A DNA stretch of 64,000 nt, taken from NCBI RefSeq assembly GCF_000177635.2, contig NC_014836.1, positions 62,001 to 126,000 of the forward strand, written 5' to 3'. The stretch comes from Desulfurispirillum indicum S5. Lineage in GTDB: Bacteria > Chrysiogenota > Chrysiogenetes > Chrysiogenales > Chrysiogenaceae. The position numbers were made by a program, and so were the translations under genes. Positions within the stretch are counted from its first letter, which is position 1. Each line of letters opens with the position of its first letter. Shown piece by piece: positions 7,698 through 15,963 of the stretch. The notes below the pieces were generated by a model that saw nothing but the letters and a program-made list of their open reading frames with translations, ran no database searches and was not told the origin of the DNA.

Positions 7698-9629
7698 TCA
7701 GAATTCCTTGCGGGGCCACATGTCCGGCTCAAAGCGCACGGTCTTGTTGCGACCAGTCTCTTTGGCTTTGTACAGGGCCACGTCGGCAAACTTGATGGCC
7801 TGCCAGAATCCGTCAGTGTCTCCGGGGAATTCGCTGACTCCGATGGAGATGGTTTTCTGGATGACGGCATCGGGTACGGTTATTTTCATGTCGCCGATTT
7901 TGACCCGGATTTTTTCTGCCACGTCAATGGCGTCACCCTGATCGACATCCAGAAGGAGGATCAGGAATTCCTCGCCGCCAAAGCGTATGACGATGTCTGC
8001 TTCGCGTACACTGTTGCGCATGCAGGCGGCGGCTTCTTTCAGGACGAGGTCTCCCACATCATGGCCGAAGGTATCGTTAATCTGCTTGAAGTAATCGATG
8101 TCGCACAGCAGCAGCCCTATGGTTTTGCGGCGGCGCAGGACGCCGCTGATGATCTGCTTGGTGTGTTCCTGCAGAAAGCGGCGGTTGTAGAGCCCGGTGA
8201 GCGTGTCCACCATCGCCGATTCCCGCAGGGTATTCATAAGGCGTTTTGTCTCCACCACCGACAGAGATTGCTTGATATAGGTCTCTGCCTTGAAAAGCTG
8301 CTGGTTTTCCACTTCGTTGATATGGCCCTTTTCGCCCCGCGAGGGAAAGAGGAACTGCACGACCCCGCCGGTGACGCCAGCCAGCATCATGGGGATGCAC
8401 ACGTGCTCCATGCCGGTGTCGGGCAGAAACTGACGGCAGACACCGCGGAACTCGAAGGAGGAGACCGTATGGCCGGTTTTGACGGCGCGGCAGAGGCTGC
8501 AGTCGGAGAGGATGTCCTCGTAGCAGAAGAGTTTGCGGTCTCCCACCAGGGGAGGGTAGCCGGCGCGCATCTCTTTCTTGTTTCCGTTCACTTCGTAGAT
8601 CATGTAGCGCTCAATGCCAAGCTCGTTTTCAAAGACTTCGCCCAGGCGGCGGTAGACTTCGTCCAGGGTGGAGTCCTCCTCGATGACCTTTTTGAATATG
8701 GTCATGCCGTACACGGTTTCTATAAGCTCGTTGAATTCGCTGGAGAGGGTTCCCATCTCGTCTTTTGAATGGATAGTGAGTTTATTGTCCAGGTCAACCT
8801 TGCCGGTCCCCAGGTCGTGGATCTGGTTGATAATGGCGTCAATGGGTTTGTAGAAGGCTCCGGTGATCCAGCGGGTGAATATGAGCAGGAGCAGGGTTGC
8901 CAGCAGCAGCACCAGCAGAATAATGTGGATGGAGGTGCGTACGATTTCGTTGATGAGCTGGGTGTTGGCGGTGTACTCCCCCGTCAGGGACTCGGTGAAG
9001 CTGGCAGAGAGCGTGTGGGCCTCTTCCAGCTGGCCTCCCAGCAAGTTCAGGATGTGCTGTATGTCTGGTGCGTTTTCAGCGGGATTCTGTCGGAACTGCT
9101 GCAGAAGGCTGATATGGCGATCCATCTGCTCCACCAGGGTCAGCATGCGCTGCAGGTACTGGGTTCCTTCCACGTCGGAGCGTGCCATGCTCAGGATGAA
9201 GTTTTCCACAAGATTACCGCCAGTGCTGCCCTGGCTGCTGTTGATGCCCAGGCTCAGGGCCGAAATAATACCCCGGATGCTCTTGACATGACTCTGGGCT
9301 GACTCCAGCTGACGCGCCCCGGCATCACCGGTTTCCTGCTGCGCCTGGGTGATACTGCTGGAGATGCCCTGCACATGGACGATGACTTTGCTGATAGCCT
9401 GGGAGTAGGGCAGGGTGTGCCCCGCGATCTGGTTGTATTTATAGTGAATGGCGGTCAGGGAGACCACTGCGACTGCGGCCATGGAGAGAAACCAGAAAAT
9501 GGTGCCCACGGCAAAGAGGCGGAATTTCTTCTTGATGGGCAGATCAACAAAAGTAATCAGGCGTATGAGTTCATGCCAGGTCTGGCGGCGGGATTCCTGG
9601 CGGCACCCGTTATCTGTTGGAATTTCCAA
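7698..9629 (-). CDS. Membrane GAF-GGDEF diguanylate cyclase
   Basis: 643 residues, TTG start at 9629 with GGAGG 5 nt upstream. Helices at about 36-60 and 236-252 bracket a mostly helical periplasmic domain. A HAMP-like stretch (about 253-305) and a GAF-like domain (about 310-455) follow, then a GGDEF domain with the active site FGGEEF (551-555) and an RxxD inhibitory site (Arg542-Asp545), so it should make c-di-GMP from GTP with product feedback. The GAF-like region is unusually rich in cysteine (369, 377, 380, 398, 411), hinting at metal, Fe-S or redox sensing. It sits 83 bp upstream of the FecR-barrel pair and may control or be co-regulated with it. Confidence 0.88.
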   Translation of the reverse strand: MEIPTDNGCRQESRRQTWHELIRLITFVDLPIKKKFRLFAVGTIFWFLSMAAVAVVSLTAIHYKYNQIAGHTLPYSQAISKVIVHVQGISSSITQAQQETGDAGARQLESAQSHVKSIRGIISALSLGINSSQGSTGGNLVENFILSMARSDVEGTQYLQRMLTLVEQMDRHISLLQQFRQNPAENAPDIQHILNLLGGQLEEAHTLSASFTESLTGEYTANTQLINEIVRTSIHIILLVLLLATLLLLIFTRWITGAFYKPIDAIINQIHDLGTGKVDLDNKLTIHSKDEMGTLSSEFNELIETVYGMTIFKKVIEEDSTLDEVYRRLGEVFENELGIERYMIYEVNGNKKEMRAGYPPLVGDRKLFCYEDILSDCSLCRAVKTGHTVSSFEFRGVCRQFLPDTGMEHVCIPMMLAGVTGGVVQFLFPSRGEKGHINEVENQQLFKAETYIKQSLSVVETKRLMNTLRESAMVDTLTGLYNRRFLQEHTKQIISGVLRRRKTIGLLLCDIDYFKQINDTFGHDVGDLVLKEAAACMRNSVREADIVIRFGGEEFLILLLDVDQGDAIDVAEKIRVKIGDMKITVPDAVIQKTISIGVSEFPGDTDGFWQAIKFADVALYKAKETGRNKTVRFEPDMWPRKEF

Positions 9630-9752
9630 GCCTTCCTCCGACTGGTAACGTTTTCAGGATATAAAGTCAACATGAAACGTTAAGTATAGTATGAATTGGC
9701 CGTCGGGGGAAGAGGGATGTGGAAATTGAACGTTTTCTGGTGTGGATTATGG

Positions 9753-9799
9753 CTCAGGATTCGGTGCGCCAGGCTCAGTCTGGCGCGCCGAATCCTGAG
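9753..9799. repeat. 20-bp perfect stem inverted repeat between transcription units
   Basis: Arms 9753-9772 and 9780-9799 pair over 20 bp (one G-U) around a 7-nt loop. The right arm touches the stop codon of the DciA-like gene on the minus strand. No U-tract follows on either side, so it is only a weak intrinsic terminator; it could stabilise the mRNA 3' end. Confidence 0.6.
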
Positions 9800-10246
9800 T
9801 TATCGCTTTGAAGTGAGGTCTTTTTCAACGATGCGGCGGAATATATCAGCCAGCTCACCTTCAATATGCTGCGCCATCGAAGCACACCATTGCTTTTCCT
9901 CCGGGCTCAGGGGTCGCGGTGGAGCTGCAGGTGGCGGGGCTTTTTCAAATTGAGCGCGGTTGGAGTAGGAGAAGGTGATATCGCGGAAGTTTCCGAGATC
10001 TTTCTCCACAATCGCTTTCAAAATCTGTGGCTTCAGCAGGGAGAGGGGGTAGAGGAAGCGCTGCTCTTTGACGACGACGTGGAGGCGGTCGTGGGTCACT
10101 CGCTGGACGCGCGTATGGTAGCGCATGGGCTCTCCCACTAGGGCAGGCCACAAAGCGGCGATGCGGTGCTGTTCAATGCCGCTGTCCAGGTCATATTGCT
10201 TCAGGAGGGAGGGCAGGAGATGGCTGAGGCGTTGTGGCGTTTTCAC
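9800..10246 (-). CDS. DUF721 / DciA-like protein
   Basis: 148 residues using the GTG at 10246, which has GGAG 5 nt upstream; a longer open frame to 10423 overlaps fmdB and its terminator and looks spurious. The N-terminal part (TPQRLSHLLPSLLKQYDL ... WPALVGEPMRYHTRV) and the strand section LHVVVKEQRFLYPLSLLKPQIL match the DUF721 (DciA) fold, a KH-like domain that in many bacteria lacking DnaC loads or regulates DnaB. The C-terminal tail is proline-rich, then helical (SPEEKQWCASMAQHIEGELA), unlike the minimal family member. dnaB itself is about 8 kb away on the other strand. The family call is moderately sure; the loader role is by analogy. Confidence 0.65.
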   Translation of the reverse strand: MKTPQRLSHLLPSLLKQYDLDSGIEQHRIAALWPALVGEPMRYHTRVQRVTHDRLHVVVKEQRFLYPLSLLKPQILKAIVEKDLGNFRDITFSYSNRAQFEKAPPPAAPPRPLSPEEKQWCASMAQHIEGELADIFRRIVEKDLTSKR

Positions 10247-10255
10247 AAGGGCTCC

Positions 10256-10293
10256 AGAAAAGAAGCGGGAGCCGGAACAGGGTCCCGGCTCCC
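10256..10293 (-). terminator. Intrinsic terminator downstream of fmdB-like gene
   Basis: Minus-strand hairpin with 9-bp arms (10285-10293 and 10267-10275) followed by a T-rich tract (TTCTTTTCT at about 10264-10256). It lies between the zinc-ribbon gene and the Shine-Dalgarno sequence of the DciA-like gene. Confidence 0.65.
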
Positions 10294-10307
10294 GGAAAGT
10301 TGCACAA

Positions 10308-10568
10308 TCAGGATGATGCGGCAGCGCACTGGCCCGCAGAAGGGCAGCCGCCACTGGCGGCACAGGGGGAAGCGGGTGCGCTGGCCTTTGAAGTGCCGTA
10401 ACCGTCGCTGTACCAGCCGCCACCTTTGAGGGCGAAGGCGCTCAGGCTGATTTGACGCTGGGCCTGGGCCTGACACTGGGGGCAGTTTGTGGTTTTGGGC
10501 GCATCCATCTTTTCCATTTTTTCAAACTGATGGCTGCAGGTGCTGCATTGGTATTCGTAGATTGGCAT
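10308..10568 (-). CDS. FmdB-type zinc ribbon protein
   Basis: 86 residues from the ATG at 10568, GGAGG 7 nt upstream. The N-terminus MPIYEYQCSTCSHQFEK with a second CPQC pair near residue 28 is the FmdB/CxxC_CxxC_SSSS putative regulator signature: a single zinc ribbon of about 40 residues. The C-terminal tail is low in complexity and rich in Ala, Ser, Gly and Cys (CAASGGCPSAGQCAA), common in this family. Function is not established; in other bacteria such proteins neighbour formamidase and amide genes, which are not seen here. It is probably transcribed from the TTGCTT/TATAAT promoter at 10616-10643. Confidence 0.8.
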   Translation of the reverse strand: MPIYEYQCSTCSHQFEKMEKMDAPKTTNCPQCQAQAQRQISLSAFALKGGGWYSDGYGTSKASAPASPCAASGGCPSAGQCAAASS

Positions 10569-10593
10569 AGTACGCCTCCATCGTGTATAGTCA

Positions 10594-10643
10594 TTGTTGT
10601 TGATTTCGGCCATGAATTATAATTCGGTCACCAGAAAAAGCAA
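10594..10643. promoter_or_regulatory. Overlapping divergent promoters sharing a palindromic -10
   Basis: AATTATAATT (10615-10624) carries TATAAT on both strands. Minus strand: TTGCTT (10643-10638), 16 bp, TATAAT (10621-10616), towards the FmdB-like gene. Plus strand: TTGTTG (10594-10599), 18 bp, TATAAT (10618-10623), towards the deacetylase gene. Only one polymerase could use the shared box at a time. Confidence 0.4.
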
Positions 10644-10666
10644 GTGGTTTTCCTGAGGGTTCTTAC

Positions 10667-11761
10667 ATGAAAAACTACCGAGGATTTCACCGGTTCCGGG
10701 CGCTTCTGGCTGCCCTGATATTCACAGCATTTTTTTCCGGGGCAGCCCAGGCTGCGGATTCCTGTGTGGTGCTGGTCTATCACCATTTTGCCACCGACAC
10801 ACCCGCTTCAACCAGTGTAACACCGGAGCTTTTTGAAGCCCATCTGCGCTACCTCAAGCAGAATAATTTCAATGTGATTTTTCTGAGCGAAGCGATGGAG
10901 CTGTATCGCCAACAGCAGCCCTTTCCGTCGAAGTGTGTGGTGCTGACGGCTGACGATGCGTATCGCTCGGTGTATTCCAGCGCCATGCCGCTGCTGCGTC
11001 AGTATGAATTTCCCATGACGATTTTTGTGACCACCGAAGGGGTGCAGCGCGGCTTCGGTGTCTACATGACCTGGGAGCAGATGCGCGAAATACAGGGGAG
11101 CGGACTGATTGAGTACGGTAACCACTCTCACACCCACGAGCACTTTATCCTGCGTAAAGACGGTGAAACCGAGAGCCAGTATCGTCAGCGGCTGCGCGGG
11201 GATTTCACGCGGGCACGGGATATTCTCAAGGAGGAACTGGGGAGCGATCACGGCCTCTTTGCCTATCCCTATGGCGAGTATAACCGGGAAATGATGGAAG
11301 TGCTGCGCGAGCTGGGCTATATGGGCATCGCCCAGCATTCCGGTGCCATGAGCCACCGCAGTGACGCCATGGTCATCACGCGTTTTCCCATGGCAGCCCA
11401 GTTTGCGGAAATGGGTGAATTTCGCGTCAAGGTGAACAGCCGGGCCCTGCCGGTACTCTCTGCCGAGCCCTCTGATCCCGTTCTGCGGGATCATGACAAC
11501 CCCTATACCCTGACCATGACCCTTGAGCGGGGGAATTTTCGGGAAAACGATCTGGCCTGCTACATGAGTTTCCAGGGGAGGGTCCCGGTGACCTGGCTGG
11601 AGCGCGGCGAAGACACAGCCACCATTGAGGTGAAAACGCCCCGTCCACCGGGCAAAGGGCGTACCCGTATCAACTGCACCGCGCCAGCGGCACGGGGGAA
11701 TTTCTTCTACTGGTACAGCCATCCCATCTTCAATCTCTCCGATCCACAGGCGCTGGACTGA
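10667..11761 (+). CDS. Secreted polysaccharide deacetylase (NodB/PgaB-like)
   Basis: 364 residues with a signal peptide (ALLAALIFTAFFSGAAQA). A carbohydrate esterase 4 fold follows: YHHFATDTPAS and VTPELFEAHLRYLKQ near the start, then the metal/catalytic motif TADDAYRS (usual form TFDDG, so Phe and Gly are changed but both Asp remain), the metal-binding NHSHTHEHF, and YPYGEYNREM. The N-terminal layout resembles the PgaB/IcaB deacetylase section. The last 90 residues form a strand-rich domain of unknown role. It likely removes acetyl groups from an extracellular or periplasmic glycan (poly-GlcNAc or peptidoglycan). No pgaC-type synthase is seen nearby, so the substrate is open. Confidence 0.82.
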   Translation: MKNYRGFHRFRALLAALIFTAFFSGAAQAADSCVVLVYHHFATDTPASTSVTPELFEAHLRYLKQNNFNVIFLSEAMELYRQQQPFPSKCVVLTADDAYRSVYSSAMPLLRQYEFPMTIFVTTEGVQRGFGVYMTWEQMREIQGSGLIEYGNHSHTHEHFILRKDGETESQYRQRLRGDFTRARDILKEELGSDHGLFAYPYGEYNREMMEVLRELGYMGIAQHSGAMSHRSDAMVITRFPMAAQFAEMGEFRVKVNSRALPVLSAEPSDPVLRDHDNPYTLTMTLERGNFRENDLACYMSFQGRVPVTWLERGEDTATIEVKTPRPPGKGRTRINCTAPAARGNFFYWYSHPIFNLSDPQALD

Positions 11762-11895
11762 ATCCGGGAAGCGCTTATTGACAATGGAGTGCAATTTTCA
11801 TTGCCATTTGTCTGACATCTTTTTACTATAAGAGCGGTGCGCACACAGGCACGCTCTACCCGGGTATGTCCGGACGGGCAATGGAAAGGGAAATT

Positions 11896-12660
11896 ATGCT
11901 GGAAGACAAAACGGTACTGGTGGTGGAAGATTCATCCACCATGCGGCGCATTATCGTGAGCATTATCAGGGACCACTTGGGTTGCCAGCATATTCTGGAA
12001 GCAGCGAACGGCCGCGAGGCCCTTGCCATCATTTACAGTCACCCCATTGAGTGGATTTTCTGTGACTGGGAGATGCCCGACATGTCGGGCCATGATCTGT
12101 TGCGCGAAGTACGGGCAACTCCCAGCATGATTGATATTCCCTTTATCATGATCACCACCCGCAAGGACAAGGAATCTATTGTCGCCGCTATCCAGGCTGG
12201 TGCTTCCTCTTATATTGTGAAGCCCTTTACGCCCCGTATCATTACGGAAAAGGTGGAAGGTATCTTCAATCAGCGTGAGCGGCGCCGCGCTGAACGGGTT
12301 ATGGCTGTCGGAGATCTGGCAGTAGAAGTGGTGATTGACGGAAAGGTCTCCTATAAAGCCTTTCTGAAGGATATTTCTGTTACGGGCGCCCAGATTCAGG
12401 TGGTGCGAACCTTCAGCAAGGAGACCGCCATTTACGACCGCATCGGCCTGCGTTTCCACAACAGCCTGGCCCAGGAACTCCAGATTATTGAGGTAACTGG
12501 TGTGCTGATGCGTACCCAGGCGTTCCACAACCTTTTATTGAAACATGATCATGTTCGGGCTGCCTTTCAGTTTCTCCCCATGGATCCGGATCAGCGTCGC
12601 CTGATCATCAACTTTGTCGACAGCCTGGAGCAGTTGAAGTGCCAGCGCAACGGCGAGTGA
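11896..12660 (+). CDS. Response regulator with C-terminal PilZ domain
   Basis: 254 residues from the ATG at 11896 (AGGG 5 nt upstream; an ATG at 11881 is less well placed). The receiver (1-122) has the acidic pair ED (11-12), phosphorylation Asp57 (CDWEMPDM), Thr87 and Lys109. A PilZ domain follows, with the arginine box QRERRRAERV (126-135) and DISVTG (159-164), the two c-di-GMP contact motifs. The protein therefore joins phosphorylation input to c-di-GMP binding, with no DNA-binding domain; it probably acts on motility or the chemotaxis machinery. It lies 125 bp upstream of a chemoreceptor gene on the same strand. The likely partner kinase (CheA or other) is outside the window. Confidence 0.88.
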   Translation: MLEDKTVLVVEDSSTMRRIIVSIIRDHLGCQHILEAANGREALAIIYSHPIEWIFCDWEMPDMSGHDLLREVRATPSMIDIPFIMITTRKDKESIVAAIQAGASSYIVKPFTPRIITEKVEGIFNQRERRRAERVMAVGDLAVEVVIDGKVSYKAFLKDISVTGAQIQVVRTFSKETAIYDRIGLRFHNSLAQELQIIEVTGVLMRTQAFHNLLLKHDHVRAAFQFLPMDPDQRRLIINFVDSLEQLKCQRNGE

Positions 12661-12785
12661 CCCCTTCTTGACATAAGTCAATTTCTTCCTGTGATTCTTC
12701 TGCTATGACCTGAAAACGGGCAGTGATCGCGCCGGGTTTGTGAACTGGCGCACTTGCGCTTGGAGTCTTTCCGGTAGGTGGAACT

Positions 12786-15179
12786 ATGGTCATATTTTCA
12801 CGATTTTCCATGAAGTTGAAACTGGCAGTCCTGGTGCTGGTTCCCGTCGGATCTTTGCTGTTGATGGGCAGCTGGTTGATTATGGGAGCATGGCAGCAGT
12901 CACGAACCCTGTCTTCCCTCGCGCTGCAGGTTGACCTTTCCGCTACCATTGGTTCCCTGGTACATGAGCTGCAGCGTGAACGTGGCCTGAGCGCGGGAAT
13001 GCTGGGTTCCCAGGGTGAGCAGTTCCGCGCTGAGCTCAGGGATCAGCATAAGAACACCGATCAGCGTGTTGCCGAGCTTGAGGCTTTCCTCTCCCGCAAT
13101 CCATCCACGAAGCAGCACCACACCCTGGATCAGGTTTTCAGCGAACTGCGTCGCCTGGCGTCCGTGCGCGGCCAGGTATCGTCCCTTGCCCTGAATGTTG
13201 ATGACACCCTCGCCTATTACACCGCAATCAACCATCAGTGTCTGCAGATGGTTGCGCAGCTGAGTCTGCTGAGCGATGACGCTGCCATTACCAGAAATCT
13301 GACCGCCTATGCCAGTGTACTCAGTGCCAAGGAATACGCCGGTATAGAGCGTGCAGTTCTGACCAATACCTTCTCGCGCCAAGGTTTCGCGCCGGGCATG
13401 TATATGCTGTTCCTCTCACTGGTAGCGGACCAGCAGACGCATCTGGGCAATTTCACTACCCTGGCGGGCGCACCGGGTCGACAGGCCTCTGAGCAGTTAC
13501 TTGCCGATCCGGTTCATGCCGAAGTCGAGCGAATGCGCGGCAGAGCGCAGGCACTGCCTGGTGGTGGGGACTTCGGCGTGGATTCTCAGCAGTGGTTTTC
13601 GCTCAGTACGAAACGGATCAACCTCCTCAAGCAGTTGGAAGACGCGCAGGCAGGAGCACTTGTGGATATGATGGCAGAGCGTCAGTCAAGCGCGGCGGCG
13701 CAGCTGCTGCTTACCTTCGGGCATGTGCTGGCCTCCCTGCTGGTGACCCTGGGCCTGGCCATGGTTATTGCCCGGGAGCTGACAAAAGGGATATTTGAAA
13801 TCAACACCCACGCACGTGCCCTGGCGTCGGGAACGGGGGATCTGCGGCAGCGGCTGGAGAGCAGCAGTCGCGATGAACTGGGAACGCTGAGCCGCTCTTT
13901 TAATACGTTTATCGAGAGTATGGATAAAAATGTCTCCAGTACCATGGAATTACTGGCGCGAACCGCTGGTGCCACTGCCAGTGTGCTGGAAGTCATGGAG
14001 CATGTGCGATTGGCCAGCAATCGCAACCTGGATACTACCAGTGAAGTTTCCACTGCCGCCCATGAAATGAACGCCACGATTCATGAAATATCATCCAGTG
14101 TTTCTGTTTCCACCCAGTCTTCCCTGGCAACGGTGGACCTGGCCCGGGATGGAGTCCACAGCCTGCGGGAATCCACTGCCAGCATTCAGCAGCTGAAAAC
14201 AGAAATCGGGGAGCTGGCAGCGCAGATCCTTGAGTTGCAAAGCAGTGCCCAGGAGATACGGCATGTGGTTTCGGTGATCAATGATATCTCTGAGCAGACG
14301 AACCTGCTGGCGCTCAATGCCGCCATCGAAGCGGCCAGGGCCGGTGAATCTGGACGAGGGTTCTCGGTGGTGGCCGACGAAGTGCGGAAGTTGGCGGAAA
14401 ATACCCAGAACTCTACCGGTGAAATCGAGAAATCTATTGCCGTTATTGTGAACCGGGTAGAAGGTGCTACCATCAGCGCGCGTCGGGCCAGCGAAACCGC
14501 TGATCAGCAGGAGCAGGCTTCTCAGAAGGCCCAGAGCAGCTTTCAGCAAATCATGGAGGCCATTGAAGAAGTGGGTGATATGATGAGCAGTATTAATGCG
14601 GCCCTGGAGCAGCAGTCCACCACGACCGGGCAGGTGGCCGCCAGCATAGAGCAGCTGGCGGGAAGCTCTGAAGAGCTGAGTCAACAGGTGAACACCCTGG
14701 TGACCGATACGGATATGCTGGTTGAGAATATCCAGGGGCTGGGGGGGCTGTACGGCAAGTTTCAGACCAGTAGCCTGGCCATTCCCTGTATACGCGCCAA
14801 GATTACCCACGTGCTCCTGGTGCACGGGCTTTTGAGTGCTGCGCGTACCGGGCAGCACCCTCCACAGATGGATTCGGCAGGGATGGGTGATGAGCTGGAG
14901 CGCACGTTAAACCCAGCGCTACTGGATGTGTTGCACGGCAGCGAGGTTCTCCGGGAATGGCAGCATGCCCGCCAGCTCTTTGCGCAGCAGGTACAGGAAT
15001 TTCTCAAATACAGCGGGGGCGAGGGGCAGCTGCTTGAGCGTCGGCGCAACGAACTGCTCAGCACCAGTCAACAGTACCTCGAGCGCCTGGATTCCCTGAC
15101 AGATGTCTGTCAGGGGGCACCTGCAAAGGGGCTGCGCGAGGGTGAGCCAGCGTTGGCGACGTTCACCCTGATCTCATAA
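12786..15179 (+). CDS. NIT-domain methyl-accepting chemotaxis protein
   Basis: 797 residues. Membrane helix 11-33; periplasmic NIT-type nitrate/nitrite-sensing domain about 40-300, recognised by [14 protein letters not shown]; second helix about 305-329; HAMP about 330-385; signalling domain about 415-660 with the conserved hairpin tip [19 protein letters not shown] (503-521) that binds CheA/CheW. After the usual end there is an extra 130-residue tail (665-797), helical, with [13 protein letters not shown] resembling the start of a CZB (zinc-binding) domain but lacking the Cys and most His ligands. Nitrate or nitrite is a plausible ligand by family, unproven. No che genes are adjacent except the CheY-PilZ protein upstream. 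Confidence 0.88.
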   Translation: MVIFSRFSMKLKLAVLVLVPVGSLLLMGSWLIMGAWQQSRTLSSLALQVDLSATIGSLVHELQRERGLSAGMLGSQGEQFRAELRDQHKNTDQRVAELEAFLSRNPSTKQHHTLDQVFSELRRLASVRGQVSSLALNVDDTLAYYTAINHQCLQMVAQLSLLSDDAAITRNLTAYASVLSAKEYAGIERAVLTNTFSRQGFAPGMYMLFLSLVADQQTHLGNFTTLAGAPGRQASEQLLADPVHAEVERMRGRAQALPGGGDFGVDSQQWFSLSTKRINLLKQLEDAQAGALVDMMAERQSSAAAQLLLTFGHVLASLLVTLGLAMVIARELTKGIFEINTHARALASGTGDLRQRLESSSRDELGTLSRSFNTFIESMDKNVSSTMELLARTAGATASVLEVMEHVRLASNRNLDTTSEVSTAAHEMNATIHEISSSVSVSTQSSLATVDLARDGVHSLRESTASIQQLKTEIGELAAQILELQSSAQEIRHVVSVINDISEQTNLLALNAAIEAARAGESGRGFSVVADEVRKLAENTQNSTGEIEKSIAVIVNRVEGATISARRASETADQQEQASQKAQSSFQQIMEAIEEVGDMMSSINAALEQQSTTTGQVAASIEQLAGSSEELSQQVNTLVTDTDMLVENIQGLGGLYGKFQTSSLAIPCIRAKITHVLLVHGLLSAARTGQHPPQMDSAGMGDELERTLNPALLDVLHGSEVLREWQHARQLFAQQVQEFLKYSGGEGQLLERRRNELLSTSQQYLERLDSLTDVCQGAPAKGLREGEPALATFTLIS

Positions 15180-15256
15180 GAGAAGCGCAAGCCATAATGC
15201 CAGGTGGGCCAAGTCTGCACAGTCTCAGGTCATGGCTGCAGGCTGTGAAACTTGAG

Positions 15257-15589
15257 TTACTTTTTCCGGCGGCCCTGCGCATCGCTGCTGTACCCTGAGA
15301 TTTCCTCTTCGCGCTGCAGGTACTCGCCAAAGGCGCCGCCAAGGGTTATGAGGTCGCCGATGCGCGCCTGCCCGCTGATGGCGTTGCGGCTGTGCAGCTC
15401 ACTGATGGCCGCGATCATTTTCAGGGCATTGTCAAGGGAGAGGGCCACCACATGATCGCTGCCGAACTTGTTCCAGAGGTAGTTGCGGGCATCCCGGAAG
15501 GCAACGGCGAGTTCCAGTGCTTCCTCCACGGTCAGGGTGCCTTTCAGCAGAGCGGCCTTGTTCTCGATGATTTTTTCCATTCCCAGCAT
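15257..15589 (-). CDS. Small hypothetical helical protein
   Basis: 110 residues from the ATG at 15589, preceded by GGGGG; upstream in-frame codons to 15874 look non-coding. The sequence is soluble and largely helical (MEKIIENKAALLKG, VEEALELAVAFRDARNYLW, NALKMIAAISELHSR), ending in a charged tail (GYSSDAQGRRKK). I do not recognise the family. It stands alone, convergent to the chemoreceptor gene and divergent from the candidate RNA at 15716. Good Shine-Dalgarno spacing and normal codon use support a real gene. Confidence 0.6.
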   Translation of the reverse strand: MLGMEKIIENKAALLKGTLTVEEALELAVAFRDARNYLWNKFGSDHVVALSLDNALKMIAAISELHSRNAISGQARIGDLITLGGAFGEYLQREEEISGYSSDAQGRRKK

Positions 15590-15663
15590 GGTTCCCCCTT
15601 TGAGCTGCGCTCCAGGCGCTGTTGTGGTACCTGAAGAGATATTTCCAGCGATATTGTACAAAA

Positions 15664-15709
15664 AATTCAAGAAAAGCCTTGAATTATTTCTGCAAAAACT
15701 CACTATACT
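15664..15709 (+). promoter_or_regulatory. Promoter candidate with inverted-repeat operator for the 15.7-kb RNA
   Basis: TTGAAT (15679-15684) and TATACT (15704-15709) are 19 bp apart, a long but tolerated spacing. A perfect inverted repeat with 8-bp arms, AATTCAAG-N6-CTTGAATT (15664-15685), covers the -35 and could bind a dimeric repressor or activator. Confidence 0.4.
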
Positions 15710-15715
15710 CTGTGA

Positions 15716-15951
15716 GTACCAGCGGTACTCAAGATCATTCACAGCGGAGGGTACGCTTATTGCGTAGGATGACTGTTCACAGCAAACTCTCCAAGAAGGC
15801 ACGCCGCCACGAGGAATCCACGGTATGACATCATGGATCACTGTAACGGGACAAACCCGCAGAGCGTGCCGCAACCAAAGGGCCCACTAGGGATTAGCGA
15901 CACTGTCAATGTAAAGGGATATGGCTATCGAATAGTGGGCCTTTGGCTTTT
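15716..15951 (+). ncRNA. Candidate non-coding RNA (about 235 nt)
   Basis: A promoter-like sequence upstream, no open frame with a ribosome site, and a strong terminator-like stem at the end define a short transcript. Downstream on this strand lie only genes of opposite orientation, so it cannot be a leader of a coding gene here. The 5' end can fold as GAGTACC-AGC-GGTACTC (15714-15730). Seven GGA triplets occur (15746-15920 region), three in ANGGA context, so a CsrA-sequestering RNA (CsrB type) is one idea, supported only by csrA being in this genome. It does not match tmRNA, SRP RNA, RNase P or 6S features that I can recall. Existence is inferred, not shown. Confidence 0.35.
15875..15951 (+). 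terminator. Long terminator-like stem ending the candidate RNA
   Basis: CCAAAGGGCCCACTA (15875-15889) pairs with TAGTGGGCCTTTGG (15933-15946) with one bulged base, closing a 43-nt loop that holds a GATA-TGGC-TATC mini-hairpin; CTTTT follows at 15947-15951. It is also just past the stop of the minus-strand gene at 15964, so it could serve both directions. Confidence 0.5.
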
Positions 15952-15963
15952 CAGAACTCCCCA

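Noticed and set aside
10247-10423. N-terminal extension of the DciA-like frame
   Set aside because: It would overlap fmdB and its terminator, and reads as low-complexity Pro/Ala sequence; the GTG at 10246 has a good Shine-Dalgarno sequence.
12661-12785. Sigma-54-like CTGGCGCACTTGC before the chemoreceptor
   Set aside because: Only 7 bp separate the GG and GC pairs where 10 are needed.
15835-15890. Possible c-di-GMP-I (GEMM) riboswitch: GGGACAAACC then CCGCAACC
   Set aside because: Only fragments of the consensus fit, the GNRA loop and full P1 pairing are not seen, and no gene follows on that strand.
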